Shown: in pieces, positions 1 through 7,850 of the stretch
Numbering within the stretch: the first letter of the stretch is position 1
Layout: each line of letters opens with the position of its first letter
Assembly: GCA_003164495.1 (NCBI GenBank)
Contig: PLTN01000038.1
Coordinates: 1-35,348 of the forward strand
Length of the DNA: 35,348 nucleotides
Direction: 5' to 3'
Source: Vulcanimicrobiota bacterium
Lineage (GTDB): Bacteria > Vulcanimicrobiota > Vulcanimicrobiia > Vulcanimicrobiales > Vulcanimicrobiaceae
The notes under the pieces: model-generated
The model's database searches: none
What the model was told of the DNA's origin: nothing
The model's input: only the letters and a program-made list of their open reading frames with translations
Translations under genes and position numbers: made by a program

Positions 1-852
1 ACGACGCGCAAGAAGCCCCCCTTCGGCATCGCCCAGGGCGGCAAGTCGTTCCGCAACGAGATCACGCCGGGCAACTTCACTTTTCGCGTGCGCGAGTTCG
101 AGCAGGCGGAGCTGGAGTATTTCGTGCCCGACGACGGCAACGACGTCGCCGTCTACGAGATGTGGGTCGCGGCGCGCAAGAAGTGGTACAGCGACTACGG
201 CGTGCGCGCCGACCGCCTGCGCTTCTACGAGCTGACGCCGCAAGAGCGGCCGCACTATGCCAAGGCCGGAACCGACGTCGAGTATCTCTTCCCGTGGGGT
301 TGGGGCGAGCTCGAATCGATCGCGCACCGCGGCACCTACGACCTCGACGCGCACATGAAGCTCTCGGGCAAGGACCTGACGTACTTCGATGAGGCCTCCA
401 AGGCCAAGTACACGCCGATCCTCATCGAGAGCTCGGCCGGCATGGACCGCACGACGCTCACGATGCTGATCGACGCCTACGAGAACGAAACGACGGTCGA
501 TCCCGAGAGCGGTAAGGAGACGAAGCGCGTCGTGCTGCGTTTCCACCCGAAGATCGCGCCGATCCAGGTCGGCGTCTTTCCGCTCGCGCGCAACAAGCCC
601 GAACTGGTCGAGCGCGCGCAGCGCATCGAACGCGGGCTACGGCCGTTCTTCCGCACGCAGTACGACGAGGGCAACGTCGGCCAGCTCTATCGCCGTCAGG
701 ACGAGATCGGTACGCCGGCGTGCATCATGGTCGACTACGATACGCTCACCGACGGGTCGGTCACCGTGCGCGACCGCGACAGCATGCGCCAGGACCGTCT
801 CGCGGAAGACAAGCTCGCCGGCTACCTCGCCGACCGTTTGGGCCTGCCGTAG
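1..852 (+). CDS. glyS: Glycyl-tRNA synthetase, homodimeric type (5' truncated)
   Basis: The frame is open from base 1, so the N-terminal part lies outside the window; 283 residues are visible. The enzyme charges tRNA-Gly with glycine in the cytoplasm. The class II motif 2 region is seen at the very start (FRNEITPGNF followed by REFEQAELEYF), motif 3 as GMDRTTLTMLID, and the C-terminal anticodon-binding domain begins at FHPKIAPIQVGVFPL and ends with YRRQDEIGTP and GSVTVRDRDSM. These are hallmarks of the single-chain alpha2 GlyRS rather than the GlyQ/GlyS alpha2beta2 enzyme. The TAG stop at 850-852 is the first three bases of a 53-bp dispersed repeat. Family assignment is secure; only the start is missing. 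Confidence 0.95.
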   Translation, partial: TTRKKPPFGIAQGGKSFRNEITPGNFTFRVREFEQAELEYFVPDDGNDVAVYEMWVAARKKWYSDYGVRADRLRFYELTPQERPHYAKAGTDVEYLFPWGWGELESIAHRGTYDLDAHMKLSGKDLTYFDEASKAKYTPILIESSAGMDRTTLTMLIDAYENETTVDPESGKETKRVVLRFHPKIAPIQVGVFPLARNKPELVERAQRIERGLRPFFRTQYDEGNVGQLYRRQDEIGTPACIMVDYDTLTDGSVTVRDRDSMRQDRLAEDKLAGYLADRLGLP

Positions 853-902
853 TGGATTCACGTTCCGTGAATCCGTCGCGTTTGGGCCGCGCCCAAGCCG
901 CC
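850..902 (+). repeat. 53-bp double-hairpin repeat, copy 1
   Basis: The element starts with the TAG stop codon of glyS. It contains a 9-bp stem with a 3-nt loop (854-874, GGATTCACG/CGTGAATCC) and a second short hairpin (TTGGGC/GCCCAA, 881-895). The reverse complement of 20804-20856 matches it at 51 of 53 positions. There is no T-tract after either stem, so it is not a canonical intrinsic terminator. It could act as a REP-like transcript end stabiliser or a bidirectional terminator. Confidence 0.85.
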
Positions 903-947
903 TACGAGGCCGAAGGTTTCGGCCGCAGCGAAAGCACATTTCCGGGT

Positions 948-1283
948 ATGATCATGCGGCTTTGCGGCTTTCTCGCCGTTCTCGGACTCATTTCCAGCGT
1001 GACCGTTGCGTCGGCCCAGTCCGCCCCGCCGATGCCCAAGAAAGTCACCGCGTTCTACATGTGCAATGGGCTGCACCAAAAAGCGATCTACGACAACGTG
1101 AAAAATCGCGTGTCGTTCGTGTGGGGCGCCAAGGACTACCATCTGCCGCGCGTTCCGTCGGCCGACGGCTCACGCTACGCGGGCAGCGATCTCGAGTGGT
1201 GGTCGAAGGGCCCCAACGTGACGCTATCGACCCTACCCGAGCACACCGTCCTCACAACTTGCACCCCCGGCCACCGCTTCTAA
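948..1283 (+). CDS. MliC-like C-type lysozyme inhibitor, secreted
   Basis: A 111-residue protein with a Sec signal peptide (about residues 3-24: MRLCGFLAVLGLISSVTVASAQS) and a small C-terminal domain. YMCNG, the VSFVWG strand, LPRVPSADGSRYAGSDLEWWSKG and the closing LTTC pattern fit the MliC family, which binds and inhibits C-type lysozyme in the periplasm or at the cell surface. Two conserved cysteines (YMC and TTC) would form the usual disulfide. ATG at 954 is an equally good start; neither has a clear Shine-Dalgarno. No lipobox cysteine directly follows the signal segment, so it looks soluble rather than a lipoprotein. The gene is monocistronic, followed 10 nt later by a terminator. Confidence 0.8.
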   Translation: MIMRLCGFLAVLGLISSVTVASAQSAPPMPKKVTAFYMCNGLHQKAIYDNVKNRVSFVWGAKDYHLPRVPSADGSRYAGSDLEWWSKGPNVTLSTLPEHTVLTTCTPGHRF

Positions 1284-1293
1284 CACATCTCTA

Positions 1294-1325
1294 CGGCGCT
1301 CTGCGAATGTGGAGCGCTGTTTTTT
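1294..1325 (+). terminator. Intrinsic terminator after the MliC-like gene
   Basis: A 9-bp stem (1294-1302 with 1311-1319, two G-T wobbles) and an 8-nt loop are followed at once by six T residues (1320-1325). It is correctly placed 10 nt past the stop codon. On the minus strand no T-run follows the stem, so it is not an obvious terminator for argD. The rest of the gap to 1404 holds nothing recognisable. Confidence 0.85.
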
Positions 1326-1404
1326 CTCTGATGACAGATGTCGGGTAAGGCCGCGCGCACCAAGAGCCTTTTTACTCGGAGCTCTATTATGCCACGACCG
1401 CTGG

Positions 1405-2631
1405 TTAGGATGCCAGCGTCGCGGCGATCGTGGAGCGCAGGCGCTGGACGGCGTCGCGGATTTCGTCTTGGGTGATGATCAACGGCGGGATGAACCGTAA
1501 GGTGTTGCGGCCGGCCGCGTTGATGATCAGCCCGAAGTCGAGCCCGTGCGGCACGAAGTCGGAGGCTTTGTGGCCCTCGCGCACTGGGAGGCCCAGCATC
1601 AAGCCGTGACCGCGCGGGGGCTCGAAGACGTCGGGCCACTGATGGGCGATCGCGCGCAGTTCGTTGCGCAAGAGGGCCCCGACCGTTTCGACGTGGGCGT
1701 CGAGATCGAGGACGTCGCGGATCGCCAGATGCTCGAGCGCGGCGGCCGCCGGAACCGGGGAGCCGCCGAAGGTCGTGCCGTGATCGCCGGGTTTGAGACT
1801 CGTGGCGGCATCGCCGCGCACGATCAGCGCGCCGATGGGCAGACCGTTCGCGAGTGACTTCGCCAGCGTGAACGCGTCCGGCTGCACGTCGTAGAGCTGC
1901 GAGGCGAACAGGCGCCCCAGCCGTCCCATGCCGACCTGCACTTCATCGAAGATCAACAGCGCGCCGCGCTGCGTGCAGAAGTCGCGGGCGGCGGCCAGAA
2001 ATTCGGGCGTTGCGGGCAGCACGCCGCTTTCGCCCTGTACCGGCTCGACGATGAATGCCGCCGTGCGATCGTCGATCGCCGACGAGAGCGCGTCGATATC
2101 GTTGAACGGCGTGAACGCGAAGCCGCTCGGCAGCGGCGCGAAGCCTTCTTTGTACGCCGGCGCGTCGGTCGCCGCAAGCGCACCCAGGGTGCGGCCATGG
2201 AACGAACCGTTGCAAGCGAGGATCGTCGTGCGCTCTTTTTCACCCTTGCGCCAGGCGAACTTGCGCGCGAGCTTGATCGCGGCTTCGTTTGCTTCGGCGC
2301 CGGAATTACAGAAGAAGACCGCATCGAAGCCCGAGAGTTCGGCTAGGCGGTCGGCCAGAATGCCGGCGGGTTCGTGGTGATAGAGGTTGCTGCAGTGCAC
2401 GAGCGTTGCCGCCTGATCGGCGATCGCGCGCGTGATGCGCGGGTGCGCGTGACCGAGTGCGCACACCGCGATGCCGGCCACCATGTCGAGGTACCGGTTT
2501 CCCGATTCATCGAAGAGGTACACGCCCTCGCCGCGCACGATGTTGATCTCTTGACGCGCGTAGTTCGCCATCAAATGCGGATGCCGCGTCACGATCCGCG
2601 CACCTTGCTGAGCTGTGGGAATCAAACTCAT
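1405..2631 (-). CDS. argD: Acetylornithine aminotransferase
   Basis: PLP-dependent transaminase (408 aa) converting N-acetylglutamate 5-semialdehyde to N-acetylornithine in arginine synthesis. Visible class III aminotransferase features include the PLP-phosphate contact CNSGAEANEAAIKLAR (about 108-123), FHGRTLGAL, the cofactor-binding Asp229 in LIFDEVQVGMGR, and the Schiff-base Lys258 in FTLAKSLANGLPIGA. The frame extends to a TTG at 2652, but ATG 2631 has GAAGGG nine bases upstream, so it is preferred. It is the last gene of the arg operon, 72 nt after argJ. A related enzyme such as succinylornithine or ornithine aminotransferase is possible on sequence alone; the operon settles the call. 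Confidence 0.93.
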   Translation of the reverse strand: MSLIPTAQQGARIVTRHPHLMANYARQEINIVRGEGVYLFDESGNRYLDMVAGIAVCALGHAHPRITRAIADQAATLVHCSNLYHHEPAGILADRLAELSGFDAVFFCNSGAEANEAAIKLARKFAWRKGEKERTTILACNGSFHGRTLGALAATDAPAYKEGFAPLPSGFAFTPFNDIDALSSAIDDRTAAFIVEPVQGESGVLPATPEFLAAARDFCTQRGALLIFDEVQVGMGRLGRLFASQLYDVQPDAFTLAKSLANGLPIGALIVRGDAATSLKPGDHGTTFGGSPVPAAAALEHLAIRDVLDLDAHVETVGALLRNELRAIAHQWPDVFEPPRGHGLMLGLPVREGHKASDFVPHGLDFGLIINAAGRNTLRFIPPLIITQDEIRDAVQRLRSTIAATLAS

Positions 2632-2690
2632 CGAACCGAGCCCTTCTAACAATTCCTTTGATCGGAGCGCAGCGCAGCGAGCACCGCCAA

Positions 2691-2711
2691 GGACGTGACG
2701 GAGTCACGTCC
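2691..2711 (-). other. Perfect hairpin over the argJ stop codon
   Basis: GGACGTGAC, a 3-nt loop and GTCACGTCC make a perfect 9-bp stem that includes the argJ TGA. There is no T-tract. It could modulate argD expression or mRNA processing between argJ and argD. The geometry (9-bp stem, 3-nt loop, stop codon at the element) recalls the 53-bp repeat, but the sequence differs. Confidence 0.6.
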
Positions 2712-3933
2712 GGTAATGTGCGTTAATCCTGACGTAATCGGTGGAGAAATCGCAGCCCCAGCCGGTGGCCGTGGCGTCACCCATGCCGAGATCGAGCGTG
2801 ATCTCGATCGTCTGTTCTTCGAGCAAGAGGTGCGCCTCGGCTTCGCTCAACGCTTCGATCGCGCCGACTTCGACCCACGCCTGGCCGCCGAGTTTCAACG
2901 ACCACTTTTCCGGATCGAGCCCCGCGCGCGCGGCACCGGCCGAAGCGATGATGCGGCCCCAGTTCGGATCCTCGCCGTAGAGCGCGGTCTTCACGAGCGA
3001 GCTGTTGATCACCATGCGCGCGATCGTCCGCGCCTGGGCTTCATCCTTGGCGCCGGTGACGTTGAACACGAGCGTCTTGGTCGCGCCTTCGCCGTCGCGC
3101 ACCATCGCCACGGCGAGGTCGCGGCAGAGCGCGGAGAGTGCGGCGCGGAAGCCCGGCGTGGCACCGTCGGTGCCCGGACGCGCGAACGCGTAGCACGAGT
3201 CGTTGGTCGACATGTCGCCGTCGACCGAGATCATGTTGAAGCTGCCGTCGCACGCTTCACGCAACGCGGCTTGCAGGCCGGCGCGCGACATCGGCGCGTC
3301 GGTGACGATGAATGAGAGCATCGTTGCCATCGAGGGGCTGATCATCCCCGAACCCTTGGCGATGCCGCCGACGACATAGCGATGATCGCCCTCGTGCCAC
3401 GCGTACGCGGCCATCTTCGGCACGTGATCGGTGGTCATGATCGCCTCGGCTGCTTCGAAGCACGCCTCCGGTCCGTGTGAGAGCGCTTTCACCGCGCGCT
3501 CGAGGCCCTTGGAAAGGCGGTCCATCGGCAAATACACGCCGATGACGCCGGTCGATGCGACGACGACTTGGGTCGGGCGCAAGCCGAGCAGCGCCGCGGC
3601 TTGGCGGGCGGTGGCGCGCGCATCGCGCAGCCCGCGCTCGCCCGTGCACGCGTTCGCGCAACCGGCGTTGGCGACGATCGCACCCATTTGCTCGCCGTCG
3701 AACTCGAGATGGCTCGTGGAAGCGATCAGCGGCGCGGCTTTGATTTCGTTGGTCGTCACGACCTCGGCGCAGACGTGCGGGCCCTCGAGCGCGATCAACG
3801 CGAGATCGGTCTTGCGCTTCTTGATCCCGGCGTGAACGCCGGCCAGACGGACGCCCGGAACGGCACCGAGGCCGCCCCGGACCTCGATGAGCCGAATCGA
3901 TTCAGCCGACAGCGGTGCGAGCATCGAGTCCAC
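2704..3933 (-). CDS. argJ: Glutamate N-acetyltransferase / bifunctional ornithine acetyltransferase
   Basis: A 409-residue ArgJ that transfers acetyl from N-acetylornithine to glutamate, closing the cyclic arginine pathway. Some family members also use acetyl-CoA. The precursor self-cleaves before a conserved threonine; here it is Thr204 in [16 protein letters not shown], giving alpha and beta chains. The oxyanion-hole segment ASTGVIG lies at 127-133. The GTG at 3933 is preceded by GGAGG (3937-3941); ATG 3924 is an alternative. The start overlaps the end of argC by about 32 nt, indicating coupling. Mono- versus bifunctionality cannot be told from sequence by eye; no argA-like gene is seen in the window. 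Confidence 0.94.
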   Translation of the reverse strand: MDSMLAPLSAESIRLIEVRGGLGAVPGVRLAGVHAGIKKRKTDLALIALEGPHVCAEVVTTNEIKAAPLIASTSHLEFDGEQMGAIVANAGCANACTGERGLRDARATARQAAALLGLRPTQVVVASTGVIGVYLPMDRLSKGLERAVKALSHGPEACFEAAEAIMTTDHVPKMAAYAWHEGDHRYVVGGIAKGSGMISPSMATMLSFIVTDAPMSRAGLQAALREACDGSFNMISVDGDMSTNDSCYAFARPGTDGATPGFRAALSALCRDLAVAMVRDGEGATKTLVFNVTGAKDEAQARTIARMVINSSLVKTALYGEDPNWGRIIASAGAARAGLDPEKWSLKLGGQAWVEVGAIEALSEAEAHLLLEEQTIEITLDLGMGDATATGWGCDFSTDYVRINAHYRT

Positions 3934-4882
3934 GTTCCTCCGGAAGTCCCAGCATGATGTTCATGTTCTGCACGGCTTGGCCGGCCGCGCCTTTGCCGAG
4001 GTTGTCGAGCGCGGAGAGGATGTGGATCACCCCGTCACGCTGCGCGACCTTGAGCTGCGCGTTGTTGGTCTTCTCGACGGCCGGCAGATGCGGCACGCGC
4101 CTGTCGGTGAACACCGTCACGAACGGGTTGTTCGCATAGAAGCGCAGATAGAGCGCTTCGACGTCGGCGCGCGCGATCGGTGCCCGCGGGACCAAGTACA
4201 CGTCGGCCAAGATGCCGCGCCGCAACGGAACGACGTGGGGTGAGAAGATGACCGGCGCGTCGATGCCCGCGGCGCGCGCTTCCTGAACGATCTCGGGCTG
4301 ATGCCGATGTCCTTCGAGACCGTAGGGGAACACGTCTTCGGCGACTTCGGCGAAGAGCGTCTGCACTTTGGGATTGCGGCCGGCGCCGGTGACGCCGCTC
4401 TTCGCATCGATGATGACCGTGGCGATGCGATCGCCCAGCGAGCCGAGCGGAATCACCGCGAGCAAGGACGCGGTGACGTAACAACCCGGATTGGCCACGA
4501 ACGAACTCTTCGCGATCGCGTCGCGATAGCGCTCGGGCAAACCGTAGACCGCGCCTTCGGCTTTATCGACGAGCCGGTAGGCATCGGAGAGGTCGATGAC
4601 GCGCGCGCCGGCGGCGAGCAGCGCGGGCGCGTGCTCGCGCGCGACTTCATGATTCCCGGCCAGAAACACGACGTCGCCCGGCCGCACGCGTTCGCGTACC
4701 GCACCGGTCGGGGAGCAGACGATCTCGATCGCCGGCAGCGACGGGAACAGATCGCACATGCGGGCGCCCGCGGAGCTGCTGCTCTCGACGGTCGCGATCG
4801 TGACGTCGGGATGCACGGCGAGCAGGCGGATCAGTTCAGCCGCGGCGTATCCGCTCGCGCCGACGACGTGGACGGCGGTCAT
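3902..4882 (-). CDS. argC: N-acetyl-gamma-glutamyl-phosphate reductase
   Basis: NADPH-dependent reductase (326 aa) making N-acetylglutamate semialdehyde from the acyl phosphate. The Rossmann dinucleotide loop is GASGYAAAE (8-16), and the catalytic Cys134 sits in FVANPGCYVTASLLAV. The C-terminal part has the family pattern GHRHQPEI. The ATG overlaps the argH stop in an ATGA junction (4879-4882), so translation is coupled to argH. Length is in the usual range for the family. Confidence 0.95.
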   Translation of the reverse strand: MTAVHVVGASGYAAAELIRLLAVHPDVTIATVESSSSAGARMCDLFPSLPAIEIVCSPTGAVRERVRPGDVVFLAGNHEVAREHAPALLAAGARVIDLSDAYRLVDKAEGAVYGLPERYRDAIAKSSFVANPGCYVTASLLAVIPLGSLGDRIATVIIDAKSGVTGAGRNPKVQTLFAEVAEDVFPYGLEGHRHQPEIVQEARAAGIDAPVIFSPHVVPLRRGILADVYLVPRAPIARADVEALYLRFYANNPFVTVFTDRRVPHLPAVEKTNNAQLKVAQRDGVIHILSALDNLGKGAAGQAVQNMNIMLGLPEERGLDARTAVG

Positions 4883-6288
4883 GCCAGCCCCTTCGCGATC
4901 GAGTCGATCTCGCGCTGCGTTGCGGCGATCGATACGGCGACCATATCGGGATTGGGCGAGCCGCTGGTGCGTTTAGCCCGGATAGACGCCGCGCCGTCGA
5001 GCGGAGCGTCGGCCACGCCGATCGCTTCGATGTCGCCGTCGTCGAGGGCGCGGCCCTGCCGTTCGGCCAGCAGCACGCGTTCGCCGACCGCCGCATGCGC
5101 GTCGCGCGCGGTCGCGCCGCCCGCGATCATCGCATCGGCGAGATCGGTCGCCACCGTGTAGCCCTCGGCGGCGCGCGCTTCCATGGTGTCGGCGTTGAAG
5201 TGCAGGTGCGAGAAGGCGCGAGCGAACGCGTCGAGCGCGGCCAGCGCGTGTTCGGTGCCGTGCACGATCTGGGCCTTGGTCTCTTGCAGATCGCGATGAT
5301 AGGAGAGACCGATGCCGCTGGTGCTGGCGAGTGCGCCCGTGTACGTGCCGAGCGTACGCGCCGCGGCGGCCCGCACGAGTTCGAACGGATCGGGATTTTT
5401 CTTCTGCGGCATCAAGCTCGAGCCGGTTGCCGCCGCGTCGCCGAGACGGGCATAACCGAACGCCGGCGTCGTCCAGAGCACGAACTCCTCGCTCGGGCGC
5501 GACGCCGCGACCGCCGCGCGCGCGGCGGCGTGCAGCAGATCGAGCGCGACGTCGCGGTCACCGACGGTGTCGAGCGCGTTGCGCGAGGGTTCGGCGAAGC
5601 CGAGTTCGCGCGCGGCCGCGATGCGGTCGAGCGGGAGCGACGAGCCGGCAAGTGCGGATGATCCGAGCGGGCAGAAGCGCGCGGCATCGCTCGCGACGCG
5701 GGCGAAGCGGGCGGCGGCGCGCACGAAACCTTGCGCGGCGGCGTCGAGCCAGAACGCGAGCGAGACGGGCTGTGCGGGCTGCCAGTGGGTGGTAGCGGCC
5801 AAGAGCGTGCCGTCTTCGAGCGCGCCGAGCGCGCGTTCTTCGAGCGCGCCGGCGATGCCAAGCGTCAAGTGCGCGCCCTTGACGGCGCGGTCGCGGGCAT
5901 AGAGCAGCAGCGTCGTGGCGACTTGGTCGTTGCGGCTGCGCCCGGCATGTAAGGATGCGCCCGCCTCGGGCGCGAGTTCGCGCACGCGCGCATCGATCGC
6001 GCCGTGGATGTCTTCGAACGTGCCGGCCCGCGCGAACGCCGTCAGCGTGCCGTCGCCGATCTCGTCGGCCACGACGTCGAGGGCCGCGTGCAACTCGCCC
6101 GCCGCGACGCCGGTGAGCAGCCCGCCGCCTTCGAGCGCGGTGACGTGCGCGCGCGAGCAGCGCACGTCGAACGGTGCCAGCACCAGATCATCTTCGAGCG
6201 AGGAGCCGAACGCGATCAGCGCGGCGTCCGGGGCGACGGCGAACCGTCCTCCCCATTGCAGTGCCGCCGCCTCGCCCGTGGTTGCCAT
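4879..6288 (-). CDS. argH: Argininosuccinate lyase
   Basis: Fumarase/aspartase superfamily enzyme (469 aa) that splits argininosuccinate into arginine and fumarate. The signature GSSLMPQKKNPD is present, as is the N-terminal LQWGGRF typical of ArgH. The ATG at 6288 has a good Shine-Dalgarno (AGGAGA, about 6293-6298). It follows argR by 17 nt and overlaps argC by 4 nt. The partner argG is not in the window. Confidence 0.95.
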   Translation of the reverse strand: MATTGEAAALQWGGRFAVAPDAALIAFGSSLEDDLVLAPFDVRCSRAHVTALEGGGLLTGVAAGELHAALDVVADEIGDGTLTAFARAGTFEDIHGAIDARVRELAPEAGASLHAGRSRNDQVATTLLLYARDRAVKGAHLTLGIAGALEERALGALEDGTLLAATTHWQPAQPVSLAFWLDAAAQGFVRAAARFARVASDAARFCPLGSSALAGSSLPLDRIAAARELGFAEPSRNALDTVGDRDVALDLLHAAARAAVAASRPSEEFVLWTTPAFGYARLGDAAATGSSLMPQKKNPDPFELVRAAAARTLGTYTGALASTSGIGLSYHRDLQETKAQIVHGTEHALAALDAFARAFSHLHFNADTMEARAAEGYTVATDLADAMIAGGATARDAHAAVGERVLLAERQGRALDDGDIEAIGVADAPLDGAASIRAKRTSGSPNPDMVAVSIAATQREIDSIAKGLA

Positions 6289-6305
6289 GATTCTCCTGTA
6301 TTTCC

Positions 6306-6797
6306 TTACGTGTCGGCGCGCATGTCTTCGAAGCGCTGCATTACCATGGGAAGCTTTTCGGGGTCGTCGATGATCACCAGGACCGTATCGTCGCCGCCGA
6401 GCGTTCCGAGAATTTCCGGCCAGTCAGCCGAATCGATAGCCGAAGCAACCATCATCGCGCTGCCCGGCGGGGTTCGCAGGACGATCTGATTCACGCTGCC
6501 GCGCACGCTGCCGACCAGTTCGGCGATGATGCGGTGCAGGCGCGAGGAGAACATCGGCCCGAGATTGGGTTCGATGTACTTGAACTGATTGCCGCCGCCG
6601 CCCTTGAGCGGCACCTTCATCAAGCCGAGTTCCTTAATGTCGCGCGAAATCGTCGCTTGGGTGACCTCGTAGCCCTGTTGTTCGAGCAGGGTTCCGAGTT
6701 CTTCTTGCGAGCGCACCGGGCGCGCGGCGATCAACGCGAGGATCGCCCGCTGGCGCTTCGTTTTCGGTTGAAGTAAATTCGCGTCGACGACGTTCAC
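6306..6797 (-). CDS. argR: Arginine repressor
   Basis: 163-residue ArgR/AhrC family regulator. The N-terminal winged helix shows KTKRQRAILALI, then EELGTLLEQQGYEVTQATISRDIKELGL as recognition region. The C-terminal arginine-binding oligomerisation domain shows VNQIVLRTPPGSAMMVASAID and GGDDTVLVI, including the conserved GDD. The start is a GTG sharing one base with the argF TAG (TAGTG), preceded by GGGAGAAGA. With arginine bound it should repress the ARG-box promoter upstream of argF, making the operon autoregulated. The frame stays open upstream to 7352, but that part is the shadow of argF. Confidence 0.94.
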   Translation of the reverse strand: MNVVDANLLQPKTKRQRAILALIAARPVRSQEELGTLLEQQGYEVTQATISRDIKELGLMKVPLKGGGGNQFKYIEPNLGPMFSSRLHRIIAELVGSVRGSVNQIVLRTPPGSAMMVASAIDSADWPEILGTLGGDDTVLVIIDDPEKLPMVMQRFEDMRADT

Positions 6798-7768
6798 TAT
6801 TCTTCTCCCAATCCGCGCAGGTCGGTCATCAGCGCGAGCAGCAGCGCCTTCTGCGCGTGCATCCGGTTTTCGGCTTGGTCGAACACGACGCTGTGCGGTC
6901 CGTCGATCACGCCGGCGGTGACTTCTTCGCCGCGATGCGCGGGCAGGCAGTGCATGAAGAGCGCGTGCGGTGCCGCCGCCGCCATCAGCTCTTCGTTGAC
7001 CTGATAGGGCCGCAGGGCGGCGGCGTTGCGTTCGCTGTAGGCTTCCTCGCCCATCGAGGTCCACACGTCGGTGTACACGACGTCGACGTCGCGCACGGCC
7101 CGCAGCGGGCTCGTGAACGCGCGCGCGGTGACGTTGTAATTCTTGCCGAGCTCGACCACGCGAGCCAGCAGCGCATCCGGCGGCCGGTGCGTGATCGGCG
7201 ATGCGAACGTCACCGACATTCCGCTCATCGCGGCGGCTTCGGCCAGCGAAAAGGCCATGTTGTTCTTGCCGTCGCCCACGTAGGCGAGCCGCAGCCCGTG
7301 CAGCGTGCCGAAGCGCTCTTTGATCGTGAGCACGTCGGCCAGCGCCTGACACGGATGCGCGGCTTGCGAAAGCCCGTTGATCACAGGCACCGTCGATGCC
7401 GCGGCAAAGCGCTGCAGCGGTTCGTGTTCGTGCGTGCGCACGACGATCGCATCGGCATACCGCGAGAGCACGCGCGCGACGTCCTCGGGCGTCTCGCGCT
7501 TGCCGAGCAAGAAATCCTGACCGTGAGCGACCACGGCATGGCCGCCCAACTGCGTCATCCCGATTTCGAACGAGACCCGCGTCCGCAAACTCGGTTTCTC
7601 GAAGAGCATCGCAAGGCTCTTGCCCTGGAGGAAGTGCTGCTGTTCACGGCCGGCTTCTTTGAGCGCGCGAGCCGTACCGAGCAAGCTCGCCAGCTCGTCG
7701 GGGGAGAGGTCCAGCATCGTCAGCACGTTGCGCCCACGCAGGCGCCCGGCCGCAGGCATCGCTAACAT
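6797..7768 (-). CDS. argF: Ornithine carbamoyltransferase
   Basis: Transfers the carbamoyl group to ornithine, giving citrulline (323 aa). Carbamoyl-phosphate motif SLRTR (60-64), HPCQ (138-141), and the ornithine/catalytic loop FMHCLPAHRG are all present. The frame extends upstream to 7942 without homology. ATG 7768 is chosen because a consensus -10 lies only six bases before it, so transcription would begin at or next to this ATG (leaderless). ATG 7759 is possible. First gene of the arg operon; its stop is fused to the argR GTG. Confidence 0.94.
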   Translation of the reverse strand: MLAMPAAGRLRGRNVLTMLDLSPDELASLLGTARALKEAGREQQHFLQGKSLAMLFEKPSLRTRVSFEIGMTQLGGHAVVAHGQDFLLGKRETPEDVARVLSRYADAIVVRTHEHEPLQRFAAASTVPVINGLSQAAHPCQALADVLTIKERFGTLHGLRLAYVGDGKNNMAFSLAEAAAMSGMSVTFASPITHRPPDALLARVVELGKNYNVTARAFTSPLRAVRDVDVVYTDVWTSMGEEAYSERNAAALRPYQVNEELMAAAAPHALFMHCLPAHRGEEVTAGVIDGPHSVVFDQAENRMHAQKALLLALMTDLRGLGEE

Positions 7769-7784
7769 TGCATAATTATACATC
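7767..7784. promoter_or_regulatory. Candidate ARG box (ArgR operator)
   Basis: TGCATAATTATACA is a near-palindrome with 6 of 7 half-site matches, AT-rich in a GC-rich genome, and similar to known ARG boxes. It covers the -10 hexamer and the presumed start of argF transcription, the right place for repression. A weaker half site (TGTATA, 7788-7793) lies about one helical turn away and could be part of a second box. Confidence 0.7.
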
Positions 7785-7803
7785 GACTGTATATTGAGGT
7801 CAA
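7775..7803 (-). promoter_or_regulatory. Sigma70-type promoter of the arg operon
   Basis: On the minus strand the -35 is TTGACC (7798-7803), the spacer exactly 17 nt, and the -10 is the perfect consensus TATAAT (7775-7780). The initiation site would fall at about 7768-7769, the A of the argF start codon. A weaker oppositely directed pair on the plus strand (TTGCAT 7768-7773, TATATT 7790-7795) could serve the DUF5069 gene. Confidence 0.85.
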
Positions 7804-7850
7804 GCCCGCCCGGCTCGGGAGACCCCGGCGGGACGGCGAAGGCCCCGGCG

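Noticed and set aside
720-947. Upstream extension of the MliC-like frame
   Set aside because: Overlaps glyS and the repeat; the signal peptide sets the start at 948 or 954.
6798-7352. Upstream extension of the argR frame
   Set aside because: It is the shifted frame of argF; the GTG at 6797 with a Shine-Dalgarno fits ArgR length.
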